Origin: Achromobacter spanius
Lineage (GTDB): Bacteria > Pseudomonadota > Gammaproteobacteria > Burkholderiales > Burkholderiaceae_B
Length of the DNA stretch: 64,000 nucleotides
NCBI RefSeq assembly: GCF_029637605.1
Contig: NZ_CP121261.1
Coordinates: forward strand, 2,108,001-2,172,000
Direction: 5' to 3'
Shown here: piece after piece, positions 1-7,873 of the stretch
How the letters are laid out: each line of letters begins with the position of its first letter
How positions within the stretch are numbered: position 1 is the stretch's first letter
Notes under the pieces: generated by a model
What the model saw: the letters and a program-made list of their open reading frames with translations, nothing else
What the model was told of the DNA's origin: nothing
The model's database searches: none
Made by a program: the position numbers and the translations under genes

Positions 1-441
1 GATCCCAAGACGCTGGTCTATGCCGAAAAGCTGGGCCTGGCGTTCCAGATGACCAACATCATCCGCGACGTCGGCGACGATGCGCGCCGGGGCCGTATCT
101 ATATTCCGGTCAACGACATGCAGCAGTTCGAGGTCAAGGCGTCGGACATCCTGAATGGCGAATACTCCGAGCGCTTCAGCGCCTTGATGAAGTTCCAGGC
201 CGACCGCGCCCGCGAACTCTATCGCGAGGCCATGAGCAACCTGCCCGAGGTGGATCGCCGTTCGCAACGCCCGGGCCTGATGATGGCCGCGATCTACCAC
301 GCGCTGCTTGATGAAATTGAACGCGACAACTGGCAGGTGCTGCATCAGCGCATCTCGCTGACGCCACTGCGCAAGCTGTGGCTGGCCTGGAGAACCTGGG
401 TGGGCGGTGGACGCGGACTGGTCCGCCGGTTGGCGCGGTGA
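1..441 (+). CDS. hpnD: Presqualene diphosphate synthase HpnD, C-terminal part
   Basis: The reading frame is open from base 1, so the 5' end lies outside the window; 146 residues are visible. The stretch DVGDDARRGRIYIP (about residues 23-36 of the fragment) is the second aspartate-rich motif of trans-isoprenyl head-to-head synthases, which binds diphosphate through Mg2+. HpnD-type enzymes condense two farnesyl diphosphates to presqualene diphosphate, the first committed step of squalene and hopanoid synthesis in many proteobacteria. The frame ends in a TGA that overlaps the GTG start of the next gene, which encodes the later pathway enzyme HpnE, and this supports HpnD over a phytoene synthase. 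Cytoplasmic or membrane-associated. Confidence 0.88.
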   Translation, partial: DPKTLVYAEKLGLAFQMTNIIRDVGDDARRGRIYIPVNDMQQFEVKASDILNGEYSERFSALMKFQADRARELYREAMSNLPEVDRRSQRPGLMMAAIYHALLDEIERDNWQVLHQRISLTPLRKLWLAWRTWVGGGRGLVRRLAR

Positions 442-1760
442 AGGCGGCGGTTATTGGTGCGGGCTGGGCCGGCTTGGCGGCCAGCATCGCCCTGCGTGAA
501 GCCGGCGCCAAGGTCACGGTGTTTGAAGCCGGCCACACACCGGGCGGCCGCGCCCGCCGCGTATTCCATGAATCATTCGACGCCCCGCTGGACAACGGCC
601 AGCACCTGCTGGCGGGCGCCTACCGGCAAACGCTGGCGCTGATGCGCCGCGTGGGCCGCAACCCCGACGCCCTGCTGATGCGCCGGCCGCTGCGGCTGGC
701 CAGCCTGGATGGCCGCTTCCGCTTGTCCGCCCCCCGGCTGCCCGCGCCCTTGCACATGGCGGTTGCCATCCTGCGTGCACGCGGCCTGACCTGGGCCGAC
801 CGCTATGCCGCGCTGCGCCTGATGCGCGGCCTGAAAGCCATGTCGTGGTCGCCTCCGCGCGACTGGACCGTGCTGCAACTGCTGCACTATCACGTGCAAT
901 CCGATGTACTGATCCGCCAGCTCTGGGAACCGCTGTGCCTGGCCGCGCTGAACACGCCTTGCGCCACCGCCAGCGCCGCGCTGTTTGCGCGTGTGCTGCG
1001 CGATAGCCTGGCGGGCGCCCGTGAAGACAGCGACCTTCTTCTGCCCTGCACCGATTTGTCGGCGCTCTGGCCAGACGCTGCCGCGCGCCAAGTCACCATG
1101 CGCTATGGCAACACAGTGCGCCAACTGCATCCCTCGGCTGACGGCATCGTCGTCAACCAGGAACGCTTTGATGCCGCCGTGCTGGCCGTGCCGCCCACCT
1201 ATGCCGCCCGGCTACTGGACGCGCCCTTGCGCGAGGCCGGCGCCATCGGCTTGCTGGAAGCGCTGAAGGCATTCGACTACCTGCCGATCGCCACGCTGAA
1301 CGTGCGCCTGGCCGAGCCCTGGCGCTTGCCGGAACCCATGATGATGCTGCGCGAGGAAACCGCGCGCGGGCACGTCGGGCAGTGGGTGTTCGACCGCGCG
1401 CAATTGGCGGGCGACACCAAGGCCGGCGAACTGGCCGTGGTGGCCAGCGCCGCCACCCGCATCGCGGAACGCAACCGGCGCCAGGTCATCGAAGCGTTGA
1501 TCGATCAGGTTGCCGAACAGGCGGCGCGCCACCCCGCGCGCCTGCCCGCCATGCCGGAAGTGACGGCCGCCGAACTCTTGATTGAAAAGCGCGCCACCTT
1601 TGCCGCGGTGCCGGGCCTGACGCGGCCGCTGAACACCACGCCGTGGCCCACCCTGGCGCTGGCGGGCGACTGGACCGACACGGGCTACCCCGGGGTATTG
1701 GAAGGCGCCGTGCAAAGCGGCCTGCAGGCGGCTCGCGTATTGAATCCCCGCGCGAATTGA
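438..1760 (+). CDS. hpnE: Hydroxysqualene dehydroxylase HpnE
   Basis: This is a 440-residue FAD-dependent amine-oxidase-fold protein. The N-terminus carries a dinucleotide-binding Rossmann motif G7-x-G9-x-x-G12, and the C-terminus has the second FAD contact around LALAGDWTDTGYPGVLEGA, as in phytoene desaturases and HpnE. The family reduces hydroxysqualene to squalene. I chose the GTG at 438 because it overlaps the hpnD stop by four bases (GTGA) and starts immediately before the Rossmann strand; the frame is open further upstream but that would add residues not expected in the family. Translational coupling with hpnD suggests one squalene operon, with hpnC presumably upstream of the window. 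Confidence 0.88.
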   Translation: MKAAVIGAGWAGLAASIALREAGAKVTVFEAGHTPGGRARRVFHESFDAPLDNGQHLLAGAYRQTLALMRRVGRNPDALLMRRPLRLASLDGRFRLSAPRLPAPLHMAVAILRARGLTWADRYAALRLMRGLKAMSWSPPRDWTVLQLLHYHVQSDVLIRQLWEPLCLAALNTPCATASAALFARVLRDSLAGAREDSDLLLPCTDLSALWPDAAARQVTMRYGNTVRQLHPSADGIVVNQERFDAAVLAVPPTYAARLLDAPLREAGAIGLLEALKAFDYLPIATLNVRLAEPWRLPEPMMMLREETARGHVGQWVFDRAQLAGDTKAGELAVVASAATRIAERNRRQVIEALIDQVAEQAARHPARLPAMPEVTAAELLIEKRATFAAVPGLTRPLNTTPWPTLALAGDWTDTGYPGVLEGAVQSGLQAARVLNPRAN

Positions 1761-1775
1761 GTCGCTGCTGTTCTT

Positions 1776-2168
1776 TCAGCGCAATACATGCACGGTGGCG
1801 ATGCCCGCCGCCGTCAACGCCAACGACCCCACCAGGCTGATGCCCGCATAGCCCAACGCGGTGCCGTAGGCGCCGCGCTCCAGCATGGACACGGTTTCGG
1901 CCGAGAACGTGGAGAACGTGGTCAAGGCGCCCATGAAACCCGTAATGACCCCCAGCCGAATCCACGTCGGCCATTCGGGATGGCCCGCCACCAGCGCCAG
2001 CGCCACACCCACCAGATAGCCCCCCGCCAGATTCACGGTGAACGTGCCCCAGGGCCAGGATTCAACGTTCAACCACATGCTGACCAGCCAGCGTGTCCAC
2101 GCGCCCAACACGGCACCCAGGCCCACGGCCAGGAAATTCAGCGGAATCAAGGTTTGGTATACGGACAT
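1776..2168 (-). CDS. crcB: Fluoride ion channel CrcB/Fluc
   Basis: A 130-residue four-helix membrane protein that as a dual-topology dimer exports fluoride. The signature GALTTFSTFSAE, with the phenylalanine and threonine/serine residues that line the fluoride path, is present, as is the conserved asparagine in TFTVNLAGGYLVG. The ATG at 2168 gives the usual family length; an upstream in-frame ATG would add a cysteine-rich, unlike-family leader. It converges on hpnE with 15 bases between stops. I looked for a fluoride riboswitch in the 240 bases upstream and did not find a convincing one. Confidence 0.9.
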   Translation of the reverse strand: MSVYQTLIPLNFLAVGLGAVLGAWTRWLVSMWLNVESWPWGTFTVNLAGGYLVGVALALVAGHPEWPTWIRLGVITGFMGALTTFSTFSAETVSMLERGAYGTALGYAGISLVGSLALTAAGIATVHVLR

Positions 2169-2334
2169 GAGCGTTGGGGCGTCAGGCCAAGCCGGACGCC
2201 AAGCAAAAGACCAGCAGCAGCATAACCCGCGCCTCCTCAAATCTGGCTGAAAAACTCAAGCCGCTCGACCCTGCCCGGCCCTTGATGCCCACGTTCTACG
2301 CGGCCGCGAAACGTCGAAATCAATTGAAATCACC

Positions 2335-2376
2335 TTGCGCGCGCGACCCTGCCTTTTATAAGAGTAATTCTCATTA
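2335..2376 (+). promoter_or_regulatory. Candidate promoter overlapped by a Fur box
   Basis: A TTGCGC hexamer at 2335-2340 and TATAAG at 2357-2362 are separated by 16 bases. A Fur-like site overlaps the -10: read on the minus strand, 2359-2373 is TGAGAATTACTCTTA, matching 10 of 14 arms of the 7-1-7 Fur consensus TGATAATnATTATCA. The predicted start lies about 40 bases before the ATG at 2412. Iron repression of the downstream redox operon is inferred from this site; it has not been tested here. Confidence 0.6.
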
Positions 2377-2411
2377 AATGTTAGAATCCGCCGCTTCAAA
2401 CCGAATCCCGC

Positions 2412-3038
2412 ATGGACAGTCAACCCACTCCGAAGCGTCGGGCCTACTGGCTCAAGACCTTGCATCAATGGCACTGGATCAGCTCCGCGCTATGCCTGCT
2501 GGGCATGCTGCTGTTTGCCATTACCGGCCTTACGCTGAACAACGCTTCGCACATTGAATCCAAGGCGGTGGTCACCACCCGCCAGGCGCAATTGCCCGAA
2601 CCTGTGCGGAAGCAGTTGACAGCGCCGCCCAAGCAGAAGAAGGCGGCCTTGCCGCCCCCCGTGGCGCAATGGCTGGACGACACCTTCGATGCCGGGGCAG
2701 CGGGCAAAACGGCCGAATGGTCGGCCGACGAGATCTATCTGTCCTTGCCCCGCGCGGGCGGCGACGCCTGGTTGTCCATCGACCTGGCCAGCGGCGACGT
2801 CGAATACGAACGCACCGATCGCGGCTGGATTTCCTACCTGAACGATTTGCACAAGGGCCGCAATACGGGCCTTGCCTGGAGCTGGTTCCTGGACATCTTC
2901 GCCGTTGCCTGTCTGGTCTTTTCGCTGACCGGTCTGGTGCTGTTGAAGATGCATGCCGGCAACCGTGGCGCGACCTGGCCCATGGTGGGGCTGGGCGTCG
3001 TGATCCCCGTCGTCCTGGCGCTGCTCTTCATCCACTGA
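2412..3038 (+). CDS. PepSY-associated membrane protein, first gene of flavin redox operon
   Basis: A 208-residue protein with a short N-terminal cytoplasmic segment, a first membrane helix at about residues 23-43, a periplasmic stretch of about 110 residues, and two closing helices at about 158-180 and 187-207. Histidines at the start of helix 1 (LHQWHW) and before helix 2 (LNDLHKGR) resemble the haem/metal positions of PepSY-TM ferric reductase-like proteins. The family is found with siderophore and iron reduction genes and with extracytosolic flavinylated proteins. Here it is followed by DUF2271, DUF4198, ApbE and a flavoreductase, so I infer that it passes electrons across the inner membrane. 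No strong ribosome-binding site precedes the ATG. A precise acceptor cannot be named. Confidence 0.75.
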   Translation: MDSQPTPKRRAYWLKTLHQWHWISSALCLLGMLLFAITGLTLNNASHIESKAVVTTRQAQLPEPVRKQLTAPPKQKKAALPPPVAQWLDDTFDAGAAGKTAEWSADEIYLSLPRAGGDAWLSIDLASGDVEYERTDRGWISYLNDLHKGRNTGLAWSWFLDIFAVACLVFSLTGLVLLKMHAGNRGATWPMVGLGVVIPVVLALLFIH

Positions 3039-3066
3039 TTCCTTCGATCCGCCCCTGGAGATTTCC

Positions 3067-3582
3067 ATGCGCAAACTGTTGTTGTCGGCCTTGCTGGCCG
3101 GCGCCATCGCCCGAACGGCCAATGCAGCCGACATCGGCCTGTCCATCGAGGTGCCGCGCCTGGATGTGGCCGAATACCACCGCCCCTACGTGGCGATCTG
3201 GATCGAAAACGCCGACCAGAGCGTGGCCGCCGACCTGGCCGTCTGGTACGACGTGGCCAAGAAGAACAACGAAGGCACCGAGTGGCTCAAGGACATGCGC
3301 CAGTGGTGGCGCCGCAGCGGCCGCAACCAGCAGTTTCCGGTGGATGGCGTCAGCGGCGCGACCAAGCCCGTGGGCAAGCATGCGCTGAACTTCGACGCAT
3401 CCTCCAAGCCGTTGGCCTCGCTCAAGCCCGGCCAATACGCCGTGGTGGTGGAAGCGGCGCGCGAAGTTGGCGGCCGCGAATTGCTGCGCATTCCTTTCCA
3501 GTGGCCGCCGCAAAAGGCTGAGCAACTGACAGCGCAAGGCGAACACGAACTGGGCGCCATCGCGCTCAACCTCAAACCCTGA
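3067..3582 (+). CDS. DUF2271 protein with predicted FMN-attachment site
   Basis: A 171-residue exported protein with a signal peptide ending about residue 20 (TANA-AD). After a beta-rich region with conserved tryptophans (WIENAD, WYDVAKKN) comes DGVSGAT at residues 93-99. This fits the ApbE recognition pattern D-x-x-(S/T)-G-A-T, in which the final threonine (here Thr99, codon 3361-3363) accepts FMN through a phosphodiester bond. An apbE gene lies two genes downstream, which supports real flavinylation. DUF2271 proteins have been reported among extracytosolic flavinylated proteins. The ATG is preceded by CTGGAG. The inferred role is a periplasmic flavin electron carrier fed by the PepSY protein and the flavoreductase. 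Confidence 0.78.
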   Translation: MRKLLLSALLAGAIARTANAADIGLSIEVPRLDVAEYHRPYVAIWIENADQSVAADLAVWYDVAKKNNEGTEWLKDMRQWWRRSGRNQQFPVDGVSGATKPVGKHALNFDASSKPLASLKPGQYAVVVEAAREVGGRELLRIPFQWPPQKAEQLTAQGEHELGAIALNLKP

Positions 3583-3613
3583 TGCCCACCCCTTGCCTTC
3601 AAGGAACACGAAC

Positions 3614-4414
3614 ATGAAATCCGCCGCCAAACTGGCCGCCGCCCTGGCGCTGTGCCTGCCTTTCGCCGCCCACGCGCATGATGTGTGGATGGTGCCGTCG
3701 TCGACCGTGCTGTCGGGAACCGATAGCTGGATCACCGTCGACGCCGCCGTCGGCAACGACAAGTTCTATTTCAACCACGCGCCGCTGCGCCTGGACGGCC
3801 TGGCCATCGTCGCGCCGGATGGCAGCACCGCCGACGCCGAAAACATCAACCGCGGCAAGCTGCGCAGCACCTTCGACCTGCAGCTCAAGCAAAGCGGCAC
3901 GTACCGCGTGGCGGTCGTCAACGACGGCGTGTTCGCGCGCTGGAAAGAAGACGGCAAGAACAAGCGCTACTTCGGCAAGGTGGAAGGCATGGCGCAAGCC
4001 GTGCCCGCCAACGCGCAAGAGCTTGAGGTATCGCAAAGCCTGGGCCGCGTGGAAACCTTCGTCACGGCGGGCAAGCCCAGCACCGTCAAGCCCGTAGGCC
4101 GTGGCCTGGAACTGGCGCCTGTCACGCACCCGAACGACTTGTTCACGGACGAGGCGGCCACCTTCCAGATGCTCCTGGATGGCCAGCCCGCCGCCAACCT
4201 GGAAGTGAACGTGGTGCCCGGCGGCAGCCGCTATCGCGACAAGGTCGGCGAGATCAAGCTCAGCACCGACAAGGACGGCAAGTTCTCGGTCAAGTGGCCG
4301 CAGCCTGGCTTGTACTGGATTGAAGCCGGCATGGAAGACGCCAAGGTCAGCGTGCCGCAGGCGAAGAAGCGCCGCCTGTCCTACGCCGGCACCGTCGAAG
4401 TGCTGCAACCCTAA
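3614..4414 (+). CDS. DUF4198 periplasmic protein
   Basis: A 266-residue protein with a clear signal peptide (about residues 1-20, ending HAHA or just before). The mature N-terminus starts with AHDVWMVPS, the histidine-containing signature of DUF4198, a beta-sandwich family related to periplasmic metal-handling proteins such as NikK-type components. The C-terminal half has a second Ig-like region that ends in WPQPGLYWIEAGME. AAGGA seven bases before the ATG at 3614 fixes the start. It lies between the flavinylated DUF2271 protein and apbE, 31 bases after the former. A role in binding iron or another metal for reduction is plausible but inferred from context only. Confidence 0.75.
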   Translation: MKSAAKLAAALALCLPFAAHAHDVWMVPSSTVLSGTDSWITVDAAVGNDKFYFNHAPLRLDGLAIVAPDGSTADAENINRGKLRSTFDLQLKQSGTYRVAVVNDGVFARWKEDGKNKRYFGKVEGMAQAVPANAQELEVSQSLGRVETFVTAGKPSTVKPVGRGLELAPVTHPNDLFTDEAATFQMLLDGQPAANLEVNVVPGGSRYRDKVGEIKLSTDKDGKFSVKWPQPGLYWIEAGMEDAKVSVPQAKKRRLSYAGTVEVLQP

Positions 4415-4427
4415 GCAGGACGATCGC

Positions 4428-5501
4428 GTGCCGGTTGCTCCGTCCTATGCGCCTGGCGGCACGGCGGCCCCCGTCGTGCGCGTGGCCTATGGCGCCATGC
4501 CCGCGCCGTTGCCCGCCCTGGCGGCGTTGGCGGGTGCGACCATGGGCACCACCTGGTCCGCGCGCATGGCCTTGCCCGCCGGGTGCCGCGAGGACGCAGC
4601 GCGGCGCGCCGTCCAGGCCGCGTTGGACGAGGTGGTGGCGCAGATGAGCACCTGGGAATCGGTGTCCGACATCACGCGCTTCAACCAGGCGGCGCCCGGT
4701 TGGCTGGCACTGCCGGATGGCTTCTTCCATGTGCTGCGCCATGCCATGGCGTTGGCCGAGGACAGCGGCGGCGCCTACGATCCCACGGTGGGCCCGCTGG
4801 TCAATGCCTGGGGCTTCGGCCCGCATCAGCGCGCCTTCGAGCCGCCCTCGCCCGCCGCCATCGACACTGCCCGCGCGCGCTGCGGATGGCAGCGCGTGCG
4901 GCTGGATACCGCGCGGCAGGCGGCGTATCAGCCGGGCGGCGCGTATCTGGACCTGTCATCCATTGCCAAGGGCTATGGCGTCGACCGCGCCGCGCTGGCG
5001 TTGGACGCGCTGGGCATCACGCAGTACCTGGTGGAAGTGGGCGGCGAACTACGTGCGCGGGGCAAGCGGCCCGACGGCCAGCCCTGGCGCGTGGCGATTG
5101 AAGTGCCCGATGCCAGCGACGACCACGCGCTGGCCTTGCCACTGCACGACCACAGCATCGCCACGTCGGGCGATTATCGGCGCCACGCCGGTAGCGGCGA
5201 CGCGCGCTATGCCCACACCATCGACCCGCGCACCGGGCGCCCGGTGCGCAATAACGTGGCGTCGGTGACGGTGCTGCACCGCGAATGCATGCAGGCCGAC
5301 GCGCTGGCCACCGTGCTGACGGTGCTGGGCGAAGCGGACGGCCTGGCCTATGCTCGCCGCCAAAACCTGGCGGCCCTGTTCATCCTGCGCGACGCCCACG
5401 ACTACCGCGTCGTTGCGACCCCGGCATTCGAGGCACTGGCCCAGCCCCAGGCCCAGGTCCAGACCCGGCCCCAGCCCCTGCCGCAGGCACAGGCGCGCTG
5501 A
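4428..5501 (+). CDS. apbE: FAD:protein FMN transferase ApbE
   Basis: A 357-residue ApbE-family enzyme that moves FMN from FAD onto a threonine of a target protein. The N-terminal GATMGTTWS, the central DLSSIAKGYGVDRAA and VEVGGELRARG, the HTIDPRTGRPV segment and the C-terminal ADALATVLTVLG are the standard family motifs for flavin and Mg2+ binding. I chose the GTG at 4428: AGCAGGA lies seven bases upstream, and the gene then begins 13 bases after the DUF4198 stop. Unlike most ApbE proteins, no lipoprotein or other signal peptide is evident from this start. The C-terminus ends in a proline/glutamine-rich tail. The likely target is the DGVSGAT site of the DUF2271 protein in the same operon. Confidence 0.9.
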   Translation: MPVAPSYAPGGTAAPVVRVAYGAMPAPLPALAALAGATMGTTWSARMALPAGCREDAARRAVQAALDEVVAQMSTWESVSDITRFNQAAPGWLALPDGFFHVLRHAMALAEDSGGAYDPTVGPLVNAWGFGPHQRAFEPPSPAAIDTARARCGWQRVRLDTARQAAYQPGGAYLDLSSIAKGYGVDRAALALDALGITQYLVEVGGELRARGKRPDGQPWRVAIEVPDASDDHALALPLHDHSIATSGDYRRHAGSGDARYAHTIDPRTGRPVRNNVASVTVLHRECMQADALATVLTVLGEADGLAYARRQNLAALFILRDAHDYRVVATPAFEALAQPQAQVQTRPQPLPQAQAR

Positions 5502-5505
5502 TCCG

Positions 5506-6879
5506 ATGAGCACTACCCGCCTGATCGCCGCCGCATGCGTCATCACGCTATGGCTGCTGCTGTGCCTGTGGGCATGGCGCCGGGCACAGCGGCATAAGGC
5601 GCGGCAGGCCCAGGCCCTGCAAACCCTGAACGCGCCCGCCGCCGACGATGCGCTGCTGGTCGCGTATGCAAGCCAGACGGGCTATGCCGAAACCCTCGCG
5701 GCGCAAACCGCCGAATCCCTGCGGGCGGGCGGCCTGACGGTGCGCGTGGCCGAGCTTGGCCAGTTGGATCTGACCCGCCTGTCCGGCTACCGCCGCATGC
5801 TGTTCGTGGTCAGCACCTATGGCGAAGGTGATCCGCCCGACTCGGCCGCCGCGTTCGCCAGCCAGATGCAGGCCGTGCACACACGCGCGCTGGCCGGCGC
5901 GCAAACCGCCGTGCTGGCGCTGGGCGACAGCGAATACGCGCAGTTCTGCGGCTTCGGGCATCAGCTTGATGACTGGCTGCATGCGCAAGGCGCCACGCCG
6001 CTGTTCGACCTGGTGGAAGTGGACAACGACGACCCCGCCGCGCTGCGCCACTGGCAACATCATCTGGGCCTGCTGGCGGGCCGAAGCGACCTGCCCGATT
6101 GGCAGGCCCCGGTCTACGAACCCTGGCGGCTGGCGGCGCGCACGCTGCTGAACCCCGGCAGCCAGGGCAACCCGTGCTACTTGCTGACGCTTGCGCCGCC
6201 AACCGGCCAACCCGCGCGCTGGCAGGCCGGCGATATCGCGGAAATTGGGCCGCGCCTGATACGCGGCGGCCCGCTGCAAACGCACCGCGAATATTCCATT
6301 GCGTCGCTGCCGCAAGACGGCGCCATCGACCTGCTGGTGCGCCTGATGCGCAGCGCGGACGGCGGCCTGGGCGTGGGCAGCGGCTGGTTGACGCACGTGG
6401 CGCAGGTCGGCGAGCAGATTGACCTGCGCGTGCGAAGCAACCGCAACTTCCATGCGCCCGAGGATGCGCGCCCGATGATCCTGGTGGGCAACGGCACCGG
6501 GCTGGCCGGGCTGCGTGCGCTGATCAAGGCCCGCCGCGCGGCGGGCCATCGGCGCAACTGGCTGATATTCGGCGAGCGCAACGCCGCGCATGACGACTTC
6601 TGCCGCGACGACATCACCGCCTGGCGCGAAGACGGCACGCTGGAACGGGTGGACACGGTCTATTCGCGCGACCAGCCCCAACGCCGCTACGTGCAGCACG
6701 TGCTGCGCGAAGAAGCCGCCACCTTACGGCAATGGGTGGCGGCGGGCGCCGCGATCTATGTCTGCGGCAGCCTGCAAGGCATGGCCGCCGGCGTGGACGC
6801 CGCACTGGAAGACATCCTGGGCATCGAGCCCCTGCAGGCAATGCTGCACGCCGGCCGTTACCGGCGCGACGTGTACTAG
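5506..6879 (+). CDS. Membrane-anchored flavodoxin/ferredoxin-reductase fusion (CysJ/CPR-like)
   Basis: A 457-residue diflavin reductase with an N-terminal membrane helix (about residues 5-23), a flavodoxin domain (about 46-190; FMN loop ASQTGYAE, then STYGEGDPPD and LGDSEYAQFCGFG), an FAD domain with the REYSIAS binding motif (about 265) and an NAD(P)-binding domain with VGNGTGLAGLRAL and VCGSLQGMAAG. Such proteins take hydride from NADPH and release single electrons through FMN. The start lies four bases after the apbE stop. It is the probable cytoplasmic electron donor for the operon. It is a sulfite-reductase flavoprotein relative, but no hemoprotein partner is nearby, so a cysJ name would be misleading. 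Confidence 0.85.
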   Translation: MSTTRLIAAACVITLWLLLCLWAWRRAQRHKARQAQALQTLNAPAADDALLVAYASQTGYAETLAAQTAESLRAGGLTVRVAELGQLDLTRLSGYRRMLFVVSTYGEGDPPDSAAAFASQMQAVHTRALAGAQTAVLALGDSEYAQFCGFGHQLDDWLHAQGATPLFDLVEVDNDDPAALRHWQHHLGLLAGRSDLPDWQAPVYEPWRLAARTLLNPGSQGNPCYLLTLAPPTGQPARWQAGDIAEIGPRLIRGGPLQTHREYSIASLPQDGAIDLLVRLMRSADGGLGVGSGWLTHVAQVGEQIDLRVRSNRNFHAPEDARPMILVGNGTGLAGLRALIKARRAAGHRRNWLIFGERNAAHDDFCRDDITAWREDGTLERVDTVYSRDQPQRRYVQHVLREEAATLRQWVAAGAAIYVCGSLQGMAAGVDAALEDILGIEPLQAMLHAGRYRRDVY

Positions 6880-6913
6880 CCCCGCTTTACCGGGTACTCC
6901 AGGCCGGCTGTTC

Positions 6914-7873
6914 TTACTGCAGCTTGATCTGCGCGCGGTCGATCACCGTCTTCCAGCGGTCGCGCTCGTTGCGGATCTGCTCGCCGAATTCAGCCGGGGT
7001 ATTACCCAGCGGAAATGCGCCCGTCTCTTCCATCTTGGCGGCCGTGGCCGGGTCCCGCATGGCTTGTGCGAAGGCTTGCGCCAACTTGTCGCGCACGTCG
7101 GCCGGCATGCCCGCTGGACCCACCACGCCATACCAGGCGGTAACGTCGTAGTCCTTGTAGCCTTGCTCGGCAAACGTCGGCACATCCGGCAGGCGCGGGT
7201 TGCGCTGCGCGCCCGTGATGGCCAGCGCGTGCAGATGCTTGCTCTTGATGTAGGGCAGCGACGACGGGAAGTTGTCGAAGATCACCGGCACCACACCGCC
7301 CACCGCGTCGGTCAGCGCGGGCGCCGAACCCCGGTAAGAAATGCTGTTCATCTTGCCGCCGATCAGTTGCAGAAACCAGATCATGCCCAGGTCATTCACA
7401 CCGCCCGCGCCGGCGTTGGCGTAGCCGTCCTTGTTCGGATTGGCGCGCACGTGCTCAACGAACTCGGCCAGGGTCTTCGCCGGGTAGCTCGGGTTGACGC
7501 TAAGGATGTTGGGGCTGGTGACCAGGTTGCTGATGGGCGTGAAGTCCTTGATCGGGTCATACCCCAGCTTGGGGAACAGGTGCGGCGCGGTGCCGTGGGT
7601 GCTGACGGTGGCCAGCCCCACGGTGTAGCCGTCCGGCTTGGCCCGCGCGGTAGCCATCATGCCGATGGTGCCGGACGCGCCCGTGCGGTTTTCCACCACG
7701 ATCTGCTGGCCCAGGATCTCGCCCGCTTTCGCCGCCGCCACCCGCCCGACGATGTCGGTGGGGCCGCCGGCCGAAAACGGCACGATCAAGGTAATGGGAT
7801 GGTCCGGAAACGCGGCGTGGGCGGTGGGCAGCACGGCGGCCAGCGCCATGGCAATCAGAGTCTTGCGCATCAT
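6914..7873 (-). CDS. Tripartite tricarboxylate (Bug) solute-binding receptor
   Basis: A 319-residue periplasmic binding protein with a signal peptide ending at about residue 20 (AHA-AFPDHPI). The family signatures are present: an N-terminal strand ITLIVPFSAGGPTDIVGR, then VVENRTGASGTIG, and a C-terminal EFGEQIRNERDRWKTVID helix. Bug receptors usually bind carboxylates or amino acid derivatives with ligand carboxyl groups held by loops and water. Its ATG overlaps the stop of the upstream N-acyl-D-amino-acid deacylase (ATGA), with AAGGAGAT upstream, so both form one operon. The ligand is probably an acylated or D-amino acid; no TctA/TctB membrane genes are present, so it may act with a distant transporter or in sensing. 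Confidence 0.88.
   Translation of the reverse strand: MMRKTLIAMALAAVLPTAHAAFPDHPITLIVPFSAGGPTDIVGRVAAAKAGEILGQQIVVENRTGASGTIGMMATARAKPDGYTVGLATVSTHGTAPHLFPKLGYDPIKDFTPISNLVTSPNILSVNPSYPAKTLAEFVEHVRANPNKDGYANAGAGGVNDLGMIWFLQLIGGKMNSISYRGSAPALTDAVGGVVPVIFDNFPSSLPYIKSKHLHALAITGAQRNPRLPDVPTFAEQGYKDYDVTAWYGVVGPAGMPADVRDKLAQAFAQAMRDPATAAKMEETGAFPLGNTPAEFGEQIRNERDRWKTVIDRAQIKLQ

Noticed and set aside
2169..2334. Possible fluoride riboswitch upstream of crcB
   Set aside because: I could not find the conserved stem and pseudoknot sequence in the region upstream of the crcB start.
5506..6879. Naming the diflavin reductase cysJ
   Set aside because: No sulfite reductase hemoprotein gene is nearby and the protein has a membrane anchor, so sulfite reduction is not supported.
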